Of a DNA stretch of 32,837 nucleotides, positions 21,026-32,837 are shown one piece after another. The notes under the pieces are model-generated. The model was not told where the DNA came from. It did not search any database and saw nothing but the letters and a program-made list of their open reading frames with translations. How positions within the stretch are numbered: the first letter of the stretch is position 1; every line of letters begins with the position of its first letter. The stretch is from positions 1 to 32,837 of the forward strand of contig NZ_JAHRIB010000193.1 in the NCBI RefSeq assembly GCF_019090165.1, written 5' to 3'. This stretch comes from Streptomyces sp. BV286. GTDB lineage: Bacteria; Actinomycetota; Actinomycetes; Streptomycetales; Streptomycetaceae. A program made the translations under genes and the position numbers.

Positions 21026-21844
21026 TCACCGGATGGTGCTGGGGCGTGAGGAGGGGGCCGGGCCCGACTGGCAGAGCGGGCACCAGTACGTGGGGCGGTC
21101 GCGGGAGCCGTCGCCCTGGCTCGCCACGCGGATCGGGGTGCCGCAGCGCAGACAGGGGCGGGGCGCACGGCCGTAGACGTACAGGCTCTGGTCGCGGCGG
21201 CCGGTCGTGATGCGGGTGGGACGGTCGCGATTGACCTCGAGGAGCTTCTTGGCGAGTGTCGGAAGGTGGGCGGTGTGCTCGGTGGAGAGCTCGCCGACGG
21301 GGAGCCAGGGTGTGACGCGGAGCAGGAAACACAGCTCACTCTTGTAGACGTTGCCGATGCCGGCGAGATTGCGCTGGTCGAGGAGCGCCTCGCCGAGGGA
21401 CCGGTCCGGGGCTCCGAGGAGGTTCGCGAGGGCTTTGTCCGGGTCCCAGTCGGGGCCGAGGAGGTCGGGGCCGAGATGGCCGACCGCGCGGTCCTCGTCG
21501 GCGGTGCGGAGCAGCTCCAGGACGGGGAGCCGGTAACCGACCGCTGTCCGCTCCGCGGTGCCGAGAATCGCGCGGATCTGGTGGCCGGGGCCGCCGCGCC
21601 AGCGCTCACCCGGGGCGTAGACCTTCCAGGAACCGTCCATCCGCAGGTGCGAGTGCAGGGTCAGGCCGCCCTCGATACGGGTGAGCAGGTGCTTCCCGCG
21701 GGGCGTGACGTCCAGGACGGTGCGGCCGGTGAGATCGGCCGTGGCGTACTTCGGGACGCGGAGGTCGGAGCGCGTGAGCACATGGCCCGCGAGGGCCCGG
21801 TGCAGGCGCCGGGCGGCCTGCCAGACGGTGTCTCCTTCGGGCAT
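21026..21844 (-). CDS. Fpg/Nei-family DNA glycosylase (endonuclease VIII type)
   Basis: A 272-residue base-excision repair enzyme. It begins MPEGDTV: P2 is the Schiff-base nucleophile and E3 the general acid. K51 (PRGKHLL) is the conserved beta-hairpin lysine. The helix-two-turn-helix region is LDQRNLAGIGNVYKSELCF. The C terminus has the zinc finger CLRC ... CPLC. The MPEGDTV start is characteristic of actinobacterial Nei2-type enzymes that remove oxidised pyrimidines, rather than Fpg (MPELPEV). It starts 54 bp after the lhr stop on the same strand, with no good ribosome site of its own, so it forms an operon with lhr. The zinc-finger C terminus carries about 15 extra residues. Confidence 0.9.
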   Translation of the reverse strand: MPEGDTVWQAARRLHRALAGHVLTRSDLRVPKYATADLTGRTVLDVTPRGKHLLTRIEGGLTLHSHLRMDGSWKVYAPGERWRGGPGHQIRAILGTAERTAVGYRLPVLELLRTADEDRAVGHLGPDLLGPDWDPDKALANLLGAPDRSLGEALLDQRNLAGIGNVYKSELCFLLRVTPWLPVGELSTEHTAHLPTLAKKLLEVNRDRPTRITTGRRDQSLYVYGRAPRPCLRCGTPIRVASQGDGSRDRPTYWCPLCQSGPAPSSRPSTIR

Positions 21845-21898
21845 GGGATCCAGGGTGGCACGGAGTGGGCGGGTGGTCCTGCGGGTGGGCGGGCGCAC

Positions 21899-26866
<4,968 letters not shown>

Positions 26867-26872
26867 GCGTCC

Positions 26873-26895
26873 ATCCTGCACCCGGGCACTGACAA
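26873..26895 (-). promoter_or_regulatory. PafBC/RecA-NDp-like promoter of lhr-nei, leaderless
   Basis: Minus strand: TTGTCAGTG (26895-26887), 8 nt, CAGGAT (26878-26873), 6 nt, ATG 26866. The nine-base PafBC element is perfect; the -10 differs from TANNNT only at its first base. The spacing to ATG fits a leaderless mRNA. Confidence 0.65.
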
Positions 26896-26940
26896 CGCGC
26901 CTGACCTGTGGAAACACGGGCGGTGGGGGTTTGCCGCGCC

Positions 26941-26961
26941 GACTGCTGACTGCTGACTGCC
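26941..26961. repeat. GACTGCT triplicate
   Basis: Three consecutive copies of the heptamer GACTGCT (last one GACTGCC) in the 228-bp divergent gap between lhr and the araC-type gene. This is a short slippage-type repeat; no regulatory meaning can be assigned. Confidence 0.6.
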
Positions 26962-27094
26962 GGCGCTGGCCGGATCCGCCGACATCCGATTCCCGTCCAC
27001 GTCCGGTTCCCGTCCCGTCCGGGCGGGCGAGCGCGGGCGGCCGGGCAGGGGCAGGATTCGTCCGGGCCATGCCGTGGTGGCGGAGAATGGTGGC

Positions 27095-28087
27095 ATGGCG
27101 GGCGCGGGGAAGGAGCGGGCGCGGCACTGGCAGTACGCGGATCTGCCCGGTGTCGATCTGCTGCGGGCCCGGTACGTCCACAAGACCTTCGTCCGGCACA
27201 CGCACGAGCACTTCGTCATCGCCGCCATCGCCGACGGCGTGGAGGTCTTCCACCACGGCGGCGCCGATCAGTACGCGGGCGCAGGCTCTCTCGCCCTCGT
27301 CAATCCCGACACCCCGCACACGGGGCGCGCCGGTGTTCCCGAAGGCTGGCGGTACGGCGCGGTCTACCCGTCGCCGGAACTGGTTGCGGAGATCGCCGCC
27401 GAGACCACCATGCTCCGTGGCGCTCCCGGATTCATGAGCCCGGTGCTCGACGACCCCTACGCCGCGCAACTGGTTCACCAGGTGCTCCGCGCCGCCGAGG
27501 AGGGCAACGCGCTCGCCGCCGACACACTGCTGCGGGTGGCCGTGACCCGGCTGCTGAGGATGAACGGCGGACCGCTGCCGCAGCGGGTCCCGCGGACGGC
27601 GGGCGCTCGGGTGGCCGCACGCGCGCGTGCCCTGCTCGAGGAACGGATCGTGGCACCACCCACCCTGGAACGGCTCGCCGACGACCTCGGGACCAGCCCC
27701 TTCGCCTTGTTGCGCGCCTTCCGGGACACCTACGGCATGCCGCCCCACGCGTGGCTCACCGACGCCCGTGTGCGGCGGGCGCGCCGACTGCTGGACGCCG
27801 GCGTCGTACCCGCCGAGGCGGCCCTCACCGTGGGGTTCACCGACCAGCCGCACCTCAACCGGCACTTCACCCGGATCGTGGGCGTACCGCCGGGTGCCTA
27901 CCAGCGCGAGCGCAAGAACGTACAAGACCCGCGGCAGGGACCCGGTCTACGGTCCGAGGCGTGGCAGAACAAACAGCTTTCGCGGACATACGAAGTGAAG
28001 ACGGCGGAAAACCCGACGCCGCCGTCGTACGGGACGCCCTCGGTGTCGGAGTGGCCGTCGGACTGTCCGGCTTCGCCTTCGGGGTGA
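27095..28087 (+). CDS. AraC-family transcriptional regulator
   Basis: 330 residues. An AraC-type cupin ligand domain (about 10-160: HTHEHFVIAAI, LALVNPDTPH) is followed by a double helix-turn-helix (about 175-270: LERLADDLGTSPFALLRAFRDTYG ... AALTVGFTDQPHLNRHFTRIVGVPPGAYQ). Regulators of this subfamily often sit before azlCD and presumably respond to an amino acid. ATG 27095 has GGAG 9 nt upstream; GTG 27074 is an alternative. The chain should end near residue 275, but the frame continues to 28087, so the last 42 codons overlap azlC in another frame. The tail (QNKQLSRTYEVKTAENPTPP) looks unstructured. Confidence 0.85.
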   Translation: MAGAGKERARHWQYADLPGVDLLRARYVHKTFVRHTHEHFVIAAIADGVEVFHHGGADQYAGAGSLALVNPDTPHTGRAGVPEGWRYGAVYPSPELVAEIAAETTMLRGAPGFMSPVLDDPYAAQLVHQVLRAAEEGNALAADTLLRVAVTRLLRMNGGPLPQRVPRTAGARVAARARALLEERIVAPPTLERLADDLGTSPFALLRAFRDTYGMPPHAWLTDARVRRARRLLDAGVVPAEAALTVGFTDQPHLNRHFTRIVGVPPGAYQRERKNVQDPRQGPGLRSEAWQNKQLSRTYEVKTAENPTPPSYGTPSVSEWPSDCPASPSG

Positions 28088-28719
28088 CCTCGGCGGGCAG
28101 CGGGCTCACCGTGCTCCAGACGTGTGCCCTCAGCCTCCTGGTGTTCACCGGTGCCTCGCAGTTCGCCCTCGTGGGAGCGCTGGCCGGCGGAGGCAACCCG
28201 TTCACGGCCGCTGCGGGCGCCTTCTTCCTGGGGGTGCGCAACGCCTTCTACGGGCTGCGGCTGTCGCAGTTGCTGGCCCTCCCGCGCGCGGTGCGCCCGT
28301 TCGCCGCCCAATGGGTCATCGACGAGACCACGGCCGTGGCGCTCGCCCAGCCGACGCGGCGCAGCGTGCGGATCGGGTTCACCGTCACCGGCCTGTCGCT
28401 CTACGTGCTGTGGAACCTGACCACGTTGCTCGGCGCGCTGGGCGCCGAGGCGATCGGTGACACCGACGCGTGGGGCCTGGACGCGGCCGGACCCGCGGTC
28501 TTCCTGGCACTGCTCGCGCCGATGATCAAGACGGCCAGGGAACGGGTGGTCGCGGGACTCGCGGTCGTTCTCGGCCTCGGCCTGCTGCCCGTGCTGCCCG
28601 CCGGTGTCCCCGTCCTGGTGGCCGCGCTGGCCGCCCCGGCCGTCCTCTGGGCGGACGGTCGCCGCAAGGCGCGTACGCAGCCGGCCGACGGGCGTGACGC
28701 GGCGGAGGAGGAGCGGTGA
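27961..28719 (+). CDS. azlC: AzlC-family branched-chain amino acid exporter, large subunit
   Basis: A 252-residue membrane protein with the AzlC layout: GVAVGLSGFAFGVTSAGSGL, then SLLVFTGASQFALVGAL, FFLGVRNAFYGLRL and QWVIDETTAVAL, with about seven membrane helices. With AzlD it forms a branched-chain (or related) amino acid efflux pair (BrnFE type). GTG 27961 is taken as start because TACGGT (27948-27953) lies 7 nt upstream (possible leaderless transcript) and the product then starts just before the family homology. It lies within the 3' end of the araC-type gene. Its TGA overlaps the azlD GTG (GTGA). Confidence 0.87.
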   Translation: MAEQTAFADIRSEDGGKPDAAVVRDALGVGVAVGLSGFAFGVTSAGSGLTVLQTCALSLLVFTGASQFALVGALAGGGNPFTAAAGAFFLGVRNAFYGLRLSQLLALPRAVRPFAAQWVIDETTAVALAQPTRRSVRIGFTVTGLSLYVLWNLTTLLGALGAEAIGDTDAWGLDAAGPAVFLALLAPMIKTARERVVAGLAVVLGLGLLPVLPAGVPVLVAALAAPAVLWADGRRKARTQPADGRDAAEEER

Positions 28720-29024
28720 ACATCTGGATCGCGATCGGTGTCACCGCGGTGGGCTGCTACGCCGTGAAACTTGTCGGGCTGCTGATTCCCGCGGGCGTCC
28801 TGGAGCGGCCGCTCGTCCAGCGGCTGGCCGCCCTGCTGCCCGTCGCCCTGCTGGCCGCACTCACGGCCCAGCAGACCTTCGCCGACGGCCGCGTCCTGGT
28901 GCTGGACGCGAGGGCCGCGGGGCTCGCGGCGGCCGCCTCGGCGCTGTTGCTGCGTGCCCCCTTCCTGCTGGTCGTGGCCGTGGCGGTGCTGGTCACGGCG
29001 GGGGTGCGGGCGCTGGCGGGCTGA
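28716..29024 (+). CDS. azlD: AzlD-family amino acid exporter, small subunit
   Basis: 102 residues, almost entirely membrane: about four helices (WIAIGVTAVGCYAVKLVGLL, LAALLPVALLAALTAQQTF, AAGLAAAASALLL, LLVVAVAVLVTAGV). It is the small partner of AzlC. The start GTG 28716 overlaps the azlC stop and has GGAGGAGG just upstream, so the two are coupled. Confidence 0.88.
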   Translation: MNIWIAIGVTAVGCYAVKLVGLLIPAGVLERPLVQRLAALLPVALLAALTAQQTFADGRVLVLDARAAGLAAAASALLLRAPFLLVVAVAVLVTAGVRALAG

Positions 29025-29076
29025 GAGGACGCGCTCGCCGTGTCCTGTCGCTGGTTCGGGCCGCCCCGTGCCGGGA

Positions 29077-29090
29077 CTCGGGCGCCCGAG
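29077..29090. terminator. palindrome between convergent genes
   Basis: CTCGGGCGCCCGAG is a perfect 14-bp palindrome in the 70-bp gap between azlD (plus) and the toroid-like gene (minus). With its neighbours it can fold into a short hairpin on both strands. There is no T-run, so terminator function is a guess. Confidence 0.4.
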
Positions 29091-29094
29091 GGCG

Positions 29095-30039
29095 TCAGCC
29101 GACGGACAGCCCGTACGCCCGCAGGGTGCGCAGCGCCTCGATCGTGACGATCGGGCGTGCCTCCAGGGCGGTGCCCGGTGCCCACTGGCGCCAGCGGACC
29201 GGCCAGCCGCCGTCCTCCTGCTGCTGGGACTTCAGGAACTCCAGGGAGCGTGCCATCTCCTCGTCGGTGAACCACGCGCGCGCGAGGGAGCCCGGAGTCT
29301 TCGCGTAGTCGTGCGGCAGATGGTGTTCCCCCGGTGCGTAACCGGGTGCCACGGGGAACGCCTCGACGCGCTCGGGATCCAGCACCGCGAGCCGTTGCTC
29401 GCGCACCAGGCGGCCGAGCCGGTCGGCGGCCGCCTCCGCGCGCGGACGGTCGGTCGCGGAGTCCAGGAAGGTCACGGCGGCCTCGATCTCGTACGGATGC
29501 GACTTCGCCAGGGACTCCACCGCCTGCCAGCAGAAGTCGGTGGCCCGGAACAGCCAGGCGTGCCACACCTCGTTGCGATGCAGCAGACCCACCACGGGGC
29601 CGGTGGCGAGCAGTTCGCTGGGCGGGTCGTCCACGACCGGCACGAAGGGCGCCGACGGATAGCCGCGCTGGCTCGGATGGATCGCAGGCAACGCGCCGTC
29701 CTGCGTCGACACGGAGGTCAGGTAGCGGCACACGCGTTCCACCCGCTGCCCGCCACAGCGGCCGATCGAGTCCAGGACACGCAGCGCGTGCCCCACGTGC
29801 AGAGGCTGGCTGACCGGGCCGCGCAGATCGGGTTCCAGCGCGTGGCCGTACCCGTCGTCCTCGTTGCGGTAGGCGGCCAGCGCGGTCTCGACCGGGTCCG
29901 CGCCGCCGCCCAGGAAGTGGTACGCGAAACGGCGCTGCTCCAGCACGCGCGCGGTGAGCCAGACGAAGTGCTCGGCGCGCGCGACGGAGGTGTGCGCCGG
30001 GGGCGTCGGGGGGAGTGGGGATGCTCCTGTTTCGGCCAT
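29095..30039 (-). CDS. hypothetical protein, prenyltransferase/terpene-cyclase-like alpha toroid
   Basis: A 314-residue soluble protein. It carries QW-like motifs near the C terminus (SQQQEDGGWPVRWRQW) and a related STQDGALPAI near residue 112, spaced as in alpha/alpha-toroid folds of squalene cyclases and protein prenyltransferases. It lacks the DxDD catalytic motif of cyclases, so catalysis is not implied. The substrate and role are unknown. ATG 30039 has no ribosome site; a promoter-like element lies at the right distance for a leaderless mRNA. Confidence 0.75.
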   Translation of the reverse strand: MAETGASPLPPTPPAHTSVARAEHFVWLTARVLEQRRFAYHFLGGGADPVETALAAYRNEDDGYGHALEPDLRGPVSQPLHVGHALRVLDSIGRCGGQRVERVCRYLTSVSTQDGALPAIHPSQRGYPSAPFVPVVDDPPSELLATGPVVGLLHRNEVWHAWLFRATDFCWQAVESLAKSHPYEIEAAVTFLDSATDRPRAEAAADRLGRLVREQRLAVLDPERVEAFPVAPGYAPGEHHLPHDYAKTPGSLARAWFTDEEMARSLEFLKSQQQEDGGWPVRWRQWAPGTALEARPIVTIEALRTLRAYGLSVG

Positions 30040-30046
30040 GGGTCAG

Positions 30047-30074
30047 ACCGTAGGGCGGAAAGCGTTCTCGGCAA
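30047..30074 (-). promoter_or_regulatory. leaderless promoter of the toroid-like gene
   Basis: Minus strand TTGCCG (30074-30069), 16 nt, TACGGT (30052-30047), 7 nt, ATG 30039. Fits an HrdB-type promoter with transcription starting at the start codon. Confidence 0.55.
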
Positions 30075-30119
30075 GCGGTCCCGGCTCGGGCCCACTCTCA
30101 GGGGCGGGATACTGGAGTC

Positions 30120-30314
30120 ATGCGGTTGACGGTCTTCTGGGAGCGGATGGCGGATCACTTCGGTGCGGGGTACGCCGAGACCTTCGCGTGCGACCACGTC
30201 ATGTCGGAGCTCGGCGGGCGCACGGTGCAGCAGGCGCTGGACGCGGGCTGGGAGGCGAAGGACGTGTGGCGCGCGGTGTGTACGGCGGTGAACGTTCCCC
30301 ACGAAATGCGCTGA
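30120..30314 (+). CDS. DUF3046 small protein
   Basis: 64 residues matching the actinobacterial DUF3046 family (MRLTVFWERM ... YAETFACDHVMSELGGRTVQQALDAGW ... VWRAVCTAVNVP), which is typically found close to recA. Function unknown. ATG 30120 follows GGAG by 2 nt, too close for normal use, while GATACT (30108-30113) lies 6 nt upstream, so this mRNA may also be leaderless. Confidence 0.9.
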   Translation: MRLTVFWERMADHFGAGYAETFACDHVMSELGGRTVQQALDAGWEAKDVWRAVCTAVNVPHEMR

Positions 30315-30345
30315 AGAGCCGCGAAGATCCGATGACGGGGTTCGA

Positions 30346-30368
30346 TTGTCGGTGGCGTGGGCGAGACT
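30346..30368 (+). promoter_or_regulatory. PafBC/RecA-NDp-like promoter of the AI-2E gene, leaderless
   Basis: TTGTCGGTG (30346-30354), 8 nt, GAGACT (30363-30368), 6 nt, GTG 30375. The nine-base element is a perfect TTGTCRGTG; the -10 deviates only at its first base. No ribosome site precedes GTG 30375. Confidence 0.6.
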
Positions 30369-30374
30369 TGGGCC

Positions 30375-31637
30375 GTGGCATCGACAGATGAGACCGCGCA
30401 GGTCGGACAGCACGCATCCCCGCTCGGCACGACACCTCCCGGGCCCCCGGCCGGAGGCGCGGTCGCGGGGGGCAGCCGCATGCCGCGCTGGCTGCCGCGG
30501 GCCATGGTGCTGGCACTTGCCCTGATCGCCTGCTTCCAGCTGGGCAGTTGGGCCTTCCACCAGCTGACCGGCCTGCTGATCAACATCCTGATCGCGTTCT
30601 TCCTGGCCCTCGCCATCGAGCCCGCGGTGAGCTGGATGGCCTCCTTCGGCATGCGCAGAGGGCTGGCCACCGGTCTCGTGTTCCTCGTCGTGATGATCGT
30701 GAGCGCTGGATTCGTCACGCTGCTCGGCTCGATGCTCGCCGGGCAGATCATCGACATCGTCGAGGACTTCCCGAAATACGTCGACTCGGTGATCAGCTGG
30801 GTCAACACCACCTTCCACACCGAGCTCAGCCGCGTCGACATCCAGGACAGCCTGCTGCGCTCCGACTGGCTCCGGAAGTACGTGCAGAACAGCGCGACCG
30901 GCGTCCTGGACGTGTCCGCGCAGGTACTGGGCGGACTCTTCCAGCTCCTGACGATCACGCTGTTCGCGTTCTACTTCGCCGCCGACGGCCCCCGGCTGAG
31001 GCGGGCGCTGTGCTCGGTGCTGCCGCCGACCCGGCAGGCCGAGGTCCTGCGCGCGTGGGAGATCGCCGTCAACAAGACCGGCGGGTACCTGTACTCACGC
31101 GGTCTGATGGCGCTCATCTCCGGCTTCGCGCACTACGTCCTGCTGGAGTCCCTCGGCGTGGACTACGCGCCCGTGCTCGCCGTCTGGGTGGGGCTGGTCT
31201 CGCAGTTCATCCCCACCATCGGTACGTATCTCGCGGGCGCCCTGCCGATGCTGATCGCCTTCACGGTCAACCCCTGGTACGCGCTGTGGGTGCTGATCTT
31301 CGTCGTGATCTACCAGCAGTTCGAGAACTACGTGCTGCAGCCCAAGCTGACCGCGAAGACCGTGGACATCCACCCGGCGGTCGCCTTCGGATCGGTCGTC
31401 GCGGGCACCGCCCTGCTCGGAGCCGTCGGCGCGCTGATCGCCATCCCGGCGGTCGCCACCCTGCAGGCCTTCCTGGGGGCGTACGTGAAGCGGTACGACG
31501 TCACGGACGATCCGCGGGTCCACGGGCGCCGGGAGCGGGGCACGGGCACGCTCCTCAGACGCGTCCGACGCTTCCTGCGAGGCAGCTCCGGGGAGCCACG
31601 GCGGACAGAGGACGACACGCCCAGGGCCTCGTCCTAG
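30375..31637 (+). CDS. AI-2E family membrane transporter
   Basis: A 420-residue protein with about eight membrane helices and the family's conserved regions: LINILIAFFLALAIEPAVSWM near the N terminus, LYSRGLMALISGFAHYVLL, LVSQFIPTIGTYLAGALP, YQQFENYVLQPKL and the closing GALIAIPAVATLQAFLGAY. Members export varied small molecules or Na+; the name does not prove autoinducer-2 transport. Both ends are cytoplasmic; the C-terminal 50 residues are basic. GTG 30375 is preferred to GTG 30357 because the promoter -10 sits between them. Confidence 0.85.
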   Translation: MASTDETAQVGQHASPLGTTPPGPPAGGAVAGGSRMPRWLPRAMVLALALIACFQLGSWAFHQLTGLLINILIAFFLALAIEPAVSWMASFGMRRGLATGLVFLVVMIVSAGFVTLLGSMLAGQIIDIVEDFPKYVDSVISWVNTTFHTELSRVDIQDSLLRSDWLRKYVQNSATGVLDVSAQVLGGLFQLLTITLFAFYFAADGPRLRRALCSVLPPTRQAEVLRAWEIAVNKTGGYLYSRGLMALISGFAHYVLLESLGVDYAPVLAVWVGLVSQFIPTIGTYLAGALPMLIAFTVNPWYALWVLIFVVIYQQFENYVLQPKLTAKTVDIHPAVAFGSVVAGTALLGAVGALIAIPAVATLQAFLGAYVKRYDVTDDPRVHGRRERGTGTLLRRVRRFLRGSSGEPRRTEDDTPRASS

Positions 31638-31731
31638 CGCCTTTCCGGCCCGCCTCGCGCGCCCCTGGACGGTCGGGCGGCACAGCCGCGACACGCTGTC
31701 GCCCAAGGGCGTGGTGCGCTTGACACCAAAA

Positions 31732-31747
31732 TCGAACATCCATTCTG
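31732..31747. promoter_or_regulatory. LexA (SOS) box of recA
   Basis: TCGAAC-ATCC-ATTCTG has the actinobacterial/Gram-positive GAAC-N4-GTTC core with one mismatch (ATTC). It lies 6 nt downstream of a perfect TTGACA (31720-31725), between -35 and the presumed -10 (TCTGAT, 31744-31749), where LexA would block polymerase. Confidence 0.75.
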
Positions 31748-31810
31748 ATGGAGGTTCCGGCGAGGCCCGAGACGGGATTCAGGCGGGGATTTCATGCGGA
31801 AGTGCCCGAG

Positions 31811-31819
31811 TTATCCACA
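31811..31819 (+). promoter_or_regulatory. DnaA box upstream of recA
   Basis: TTATCCACA is a perfect match to the strong E. coli DnaA box; Streptomyces DnaA prefers TTGTCCACA but accepts A. It is single, 23 nt before the PafBC-type promoter. Confidence 0.5.
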
Positions 31820-31842
31820 GGCCGGACGGGCGTCGGGGCGCA

Positions 31843-31865
31843 TTGTCAGTGGCAGGCGTTAGCGT
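31843..31865 (+). promoter_or_regulatory. RecA-NDp (PafBC) promoter of recA
   Basis: TTGTCAGTG (31843-31851), 8 nt GCAGGCGT, TAGCGT (31860-31865): a perfect match to TTGTCRGTG-N8-TANNNT, the LexA-independent damage promoter. Start of transcription is predicted near 31872, giving a leader of about 36 nt. Confidence 0.88.
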
Positions 31866-31908
31866 CTTTGACGTGAAGCGATCGACTCAAGCAAATCGGG
31901 TGGAACCC

Positions 31909-32837
31909 ATGGCAGGAACCGACCGCGAGAAGGCGCTCGACGCCGCGCTCGCACAAATTGAACGGCAATTCGGCAAGGGTGCGGTGATGCGCCTCGGCGA
32001 GCGGCCGAACGAGCCCATCGAGGTCATCCCCACCGGGTCGACCGCACTCGACGTCGCACTCGGCGTCGGCGGCCTGCCGCGCGGCCGAGTGGTGGAGGTG
32101 TACGGCCCGGAGTCGTCCGGCAAGACGACCCTGACCCTGCACGCGGTGGCGAACGCGCAGAAGGCCGGCGGCCAGGTGGCCTTCGTGGACGCGGAGCACG
32201 CCCTCGACCCCGAGTACGCGAAGAAGCTCGGCGTCGACATCGAGAACCTCATCCTGTCGCAGCCGGACAACGGCGAGCAGGCTCTGGAAATCGTGGACAT
32301 GCTGATCCGCTCCGGCGCTCTCGACCTCATCGTCATCGACTCCGTCGCCGCCCTGGTGCCGCGCGCGGAGATCGAGGGCGAGATGGGCGACTCGCACGTG
32401 GGTCTGCAGGCCCGTCTGATGAGCCAGGCCCTGCGGAAGATCACCAGCGCGCTCAACCAGTCGAAGACCACCGCGATCTTCATCAACCAGCTCCGCGAGA
32501 AGATCGGCGTGATGTTCGGCTCGCCGGAGACCACGACCGGTGGCCGGGCCCTGAAGTTCTACGCCTCGGTGCGGCTCGACATCCGTCGTATCGAGACCCT
32601 GAAGGACGGCACCGACGCGGTCGGCAACCGCACCCGTGTCAAGGTCGTCAAGAACAAGGTCGCACCGCCCTTCAAGCAGGCCGAGTTCGACATCCTCTAC
32701 GGGCAGGGCATCAGCCGCGAGGGCGGCCTGATCGACATGGGCGTGGAGAACGGCTTCGTCCGCAAGGCCGGCGCCTGGTACACGTACGAGGGCGACCAGC
32801 TCGGCCAGGGCAAGGAGAACGCGCGCAACTTCCTCAA
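31909..32837 (+). CDS. recA: recombinase RecA, 3' end outside window
   Basis: 309 complete codons of RecA, which loads on single-stranded DNA, exchanges strands and triggers LexA self-cleavage. Walker A GPESSGKT is at 66-73 (K72), catalytic E96 in VDAEHALD, Walker B LIVIDS near 140-145, and loop L2 around 193-212 (NQLREKIGVMFGSPETTTGG). These positions match E. coli RecA numbering. ATG 31909 follows GGGTGGA. About 65-70 C-terminal residues are cut off; recX would be expected next. Confidence 0.97.
   Translation, partial: MAGTDREKALDAALAQIERQFGKGAVMRLGERPNEPIEVIPTGSTALDVALGVGGLPRGRVVEVYGPESSGKTTLTLHAVANAQKAGGQVAFVDAEHALDPEYAKKLGVDIENLILSQPDNGEQALEIVDMLIRSGALDLIVIDSVAALVPRAEIEGEMGDSHVGLQARLMSQALRKITSALNQSKTTAIFINQLREKIGVMFGSPETTTGGRALKFYASVRLDIRRIETLKDGTDAVGNRTRVKVVKNKVAPPFKQAEFDILYGQGISREGGLIDMGVENGFVRKAGAWYTYEGDQLGQGKENARNFL

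Larger units (their letters stand above)
31638..31908. promoter_or_regulatory. recA control region
   Basis: The 271-bp region holds, in order, a TTGACA -35 (31720-31725) with an overlapping LexA-type box, a DnaA box (31811-31819) and a PafBC-type promoter (31843-31865). The arrangement of one LexA-dependent and one RecA-independent promoter matches the two-promoter layout of mycobacterial recA. Confidence 0.8.

Noticed and set aside
26867..27925. Upstream extension of the lhr reading frame to 27925
   Set aside because: It runs antisense through the AraC-type gene and the promoter; Lhr homology begins just after ATG 26866.

Overview
The window is chromosomal DNA from a high-GC actinomycete, almost certainly a Streptomyces. 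Third codon positions are nearly all G or C, GTG starts are common, and the gene order osaC-osaA-osaB-ftsK ... dpsB ... lhr-nei ... recA matches, as I recall it, the osa-to-recA core segment of Streptomyces chromosomes. No mobile element, prophage or CRISPR array is visible; this is core-chromosome DNA.

Layout. (1) 1-1055: the 3' end of a 5S rRNA with a strong terminator, a shrunken DegT/StrS-type aminotransferase relic, and a tRNA-Thr(GGT) with its own promoter and terminator. (2) 1089-10651: an osmoadaptation signalling locus. OsaC (minus strand; RsbW-like ATPase, PAS, two GAF, SpoIIE phosphatase) is divergent from OsaA (hybrid histidine kinase with a very long poly-HAMP array of exact 92-residue period) and from the single-receiver regulator OsaB. 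(3) 11041-18368: cell division, envelope and proteostasis genes: ftsK, a RodZ-like membrane HTH protein, then rimO-pgsA-cinA as a translationally coupled group, then clgR, whose product ends in the Ala-Ala tail typical of ClpP-controlled ClgR. (4) 18683-20787: dpsB, an intergenic stretch with an 18-bp tandem repeat, a small putative membrane protein, and an SDR oxidoreductase on the minus strand. (5) 21026-26866: DNA repair operon lhr-nei (minus strand). (6) 27095-30039: an AraC-type regulator overlapping azlC-azlD (amino-acid export), and an alpha/alpha-toroid-like protein of unknown function. (7) 30120-32837: DUF3046, an AI-2E family membrane protein, and recA (cut by the window end).

The most interesting signal is regulatory. 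The RecA-independent DNA-damage promoter motif known from mycobacteria (RecA-NDp, read by PafBC: TTGTCRGTG-N8-TANNNT) is present in perfect form before recA. Near-perfect copies sit immediately before three other transcription units: lhr-nei, the AI-2E gene, and rimO-pgsA-cinA. In those three the -10-like element lies only 6-7 nt from the start codon, which predicts leaderless mRNAs. recA also carries a LexA-type box on a second promoter and a perfect DnaA box. The region therefore looks like a physically clustered DNA-damage regulon that may include members not usually considered damage genes (RimO, PgsA, CinA, AI-2E). The second notable item is OsaA, whose repeats closely resemble those of the fungal group III (Nik1/Os-1) osmosensing kinases.
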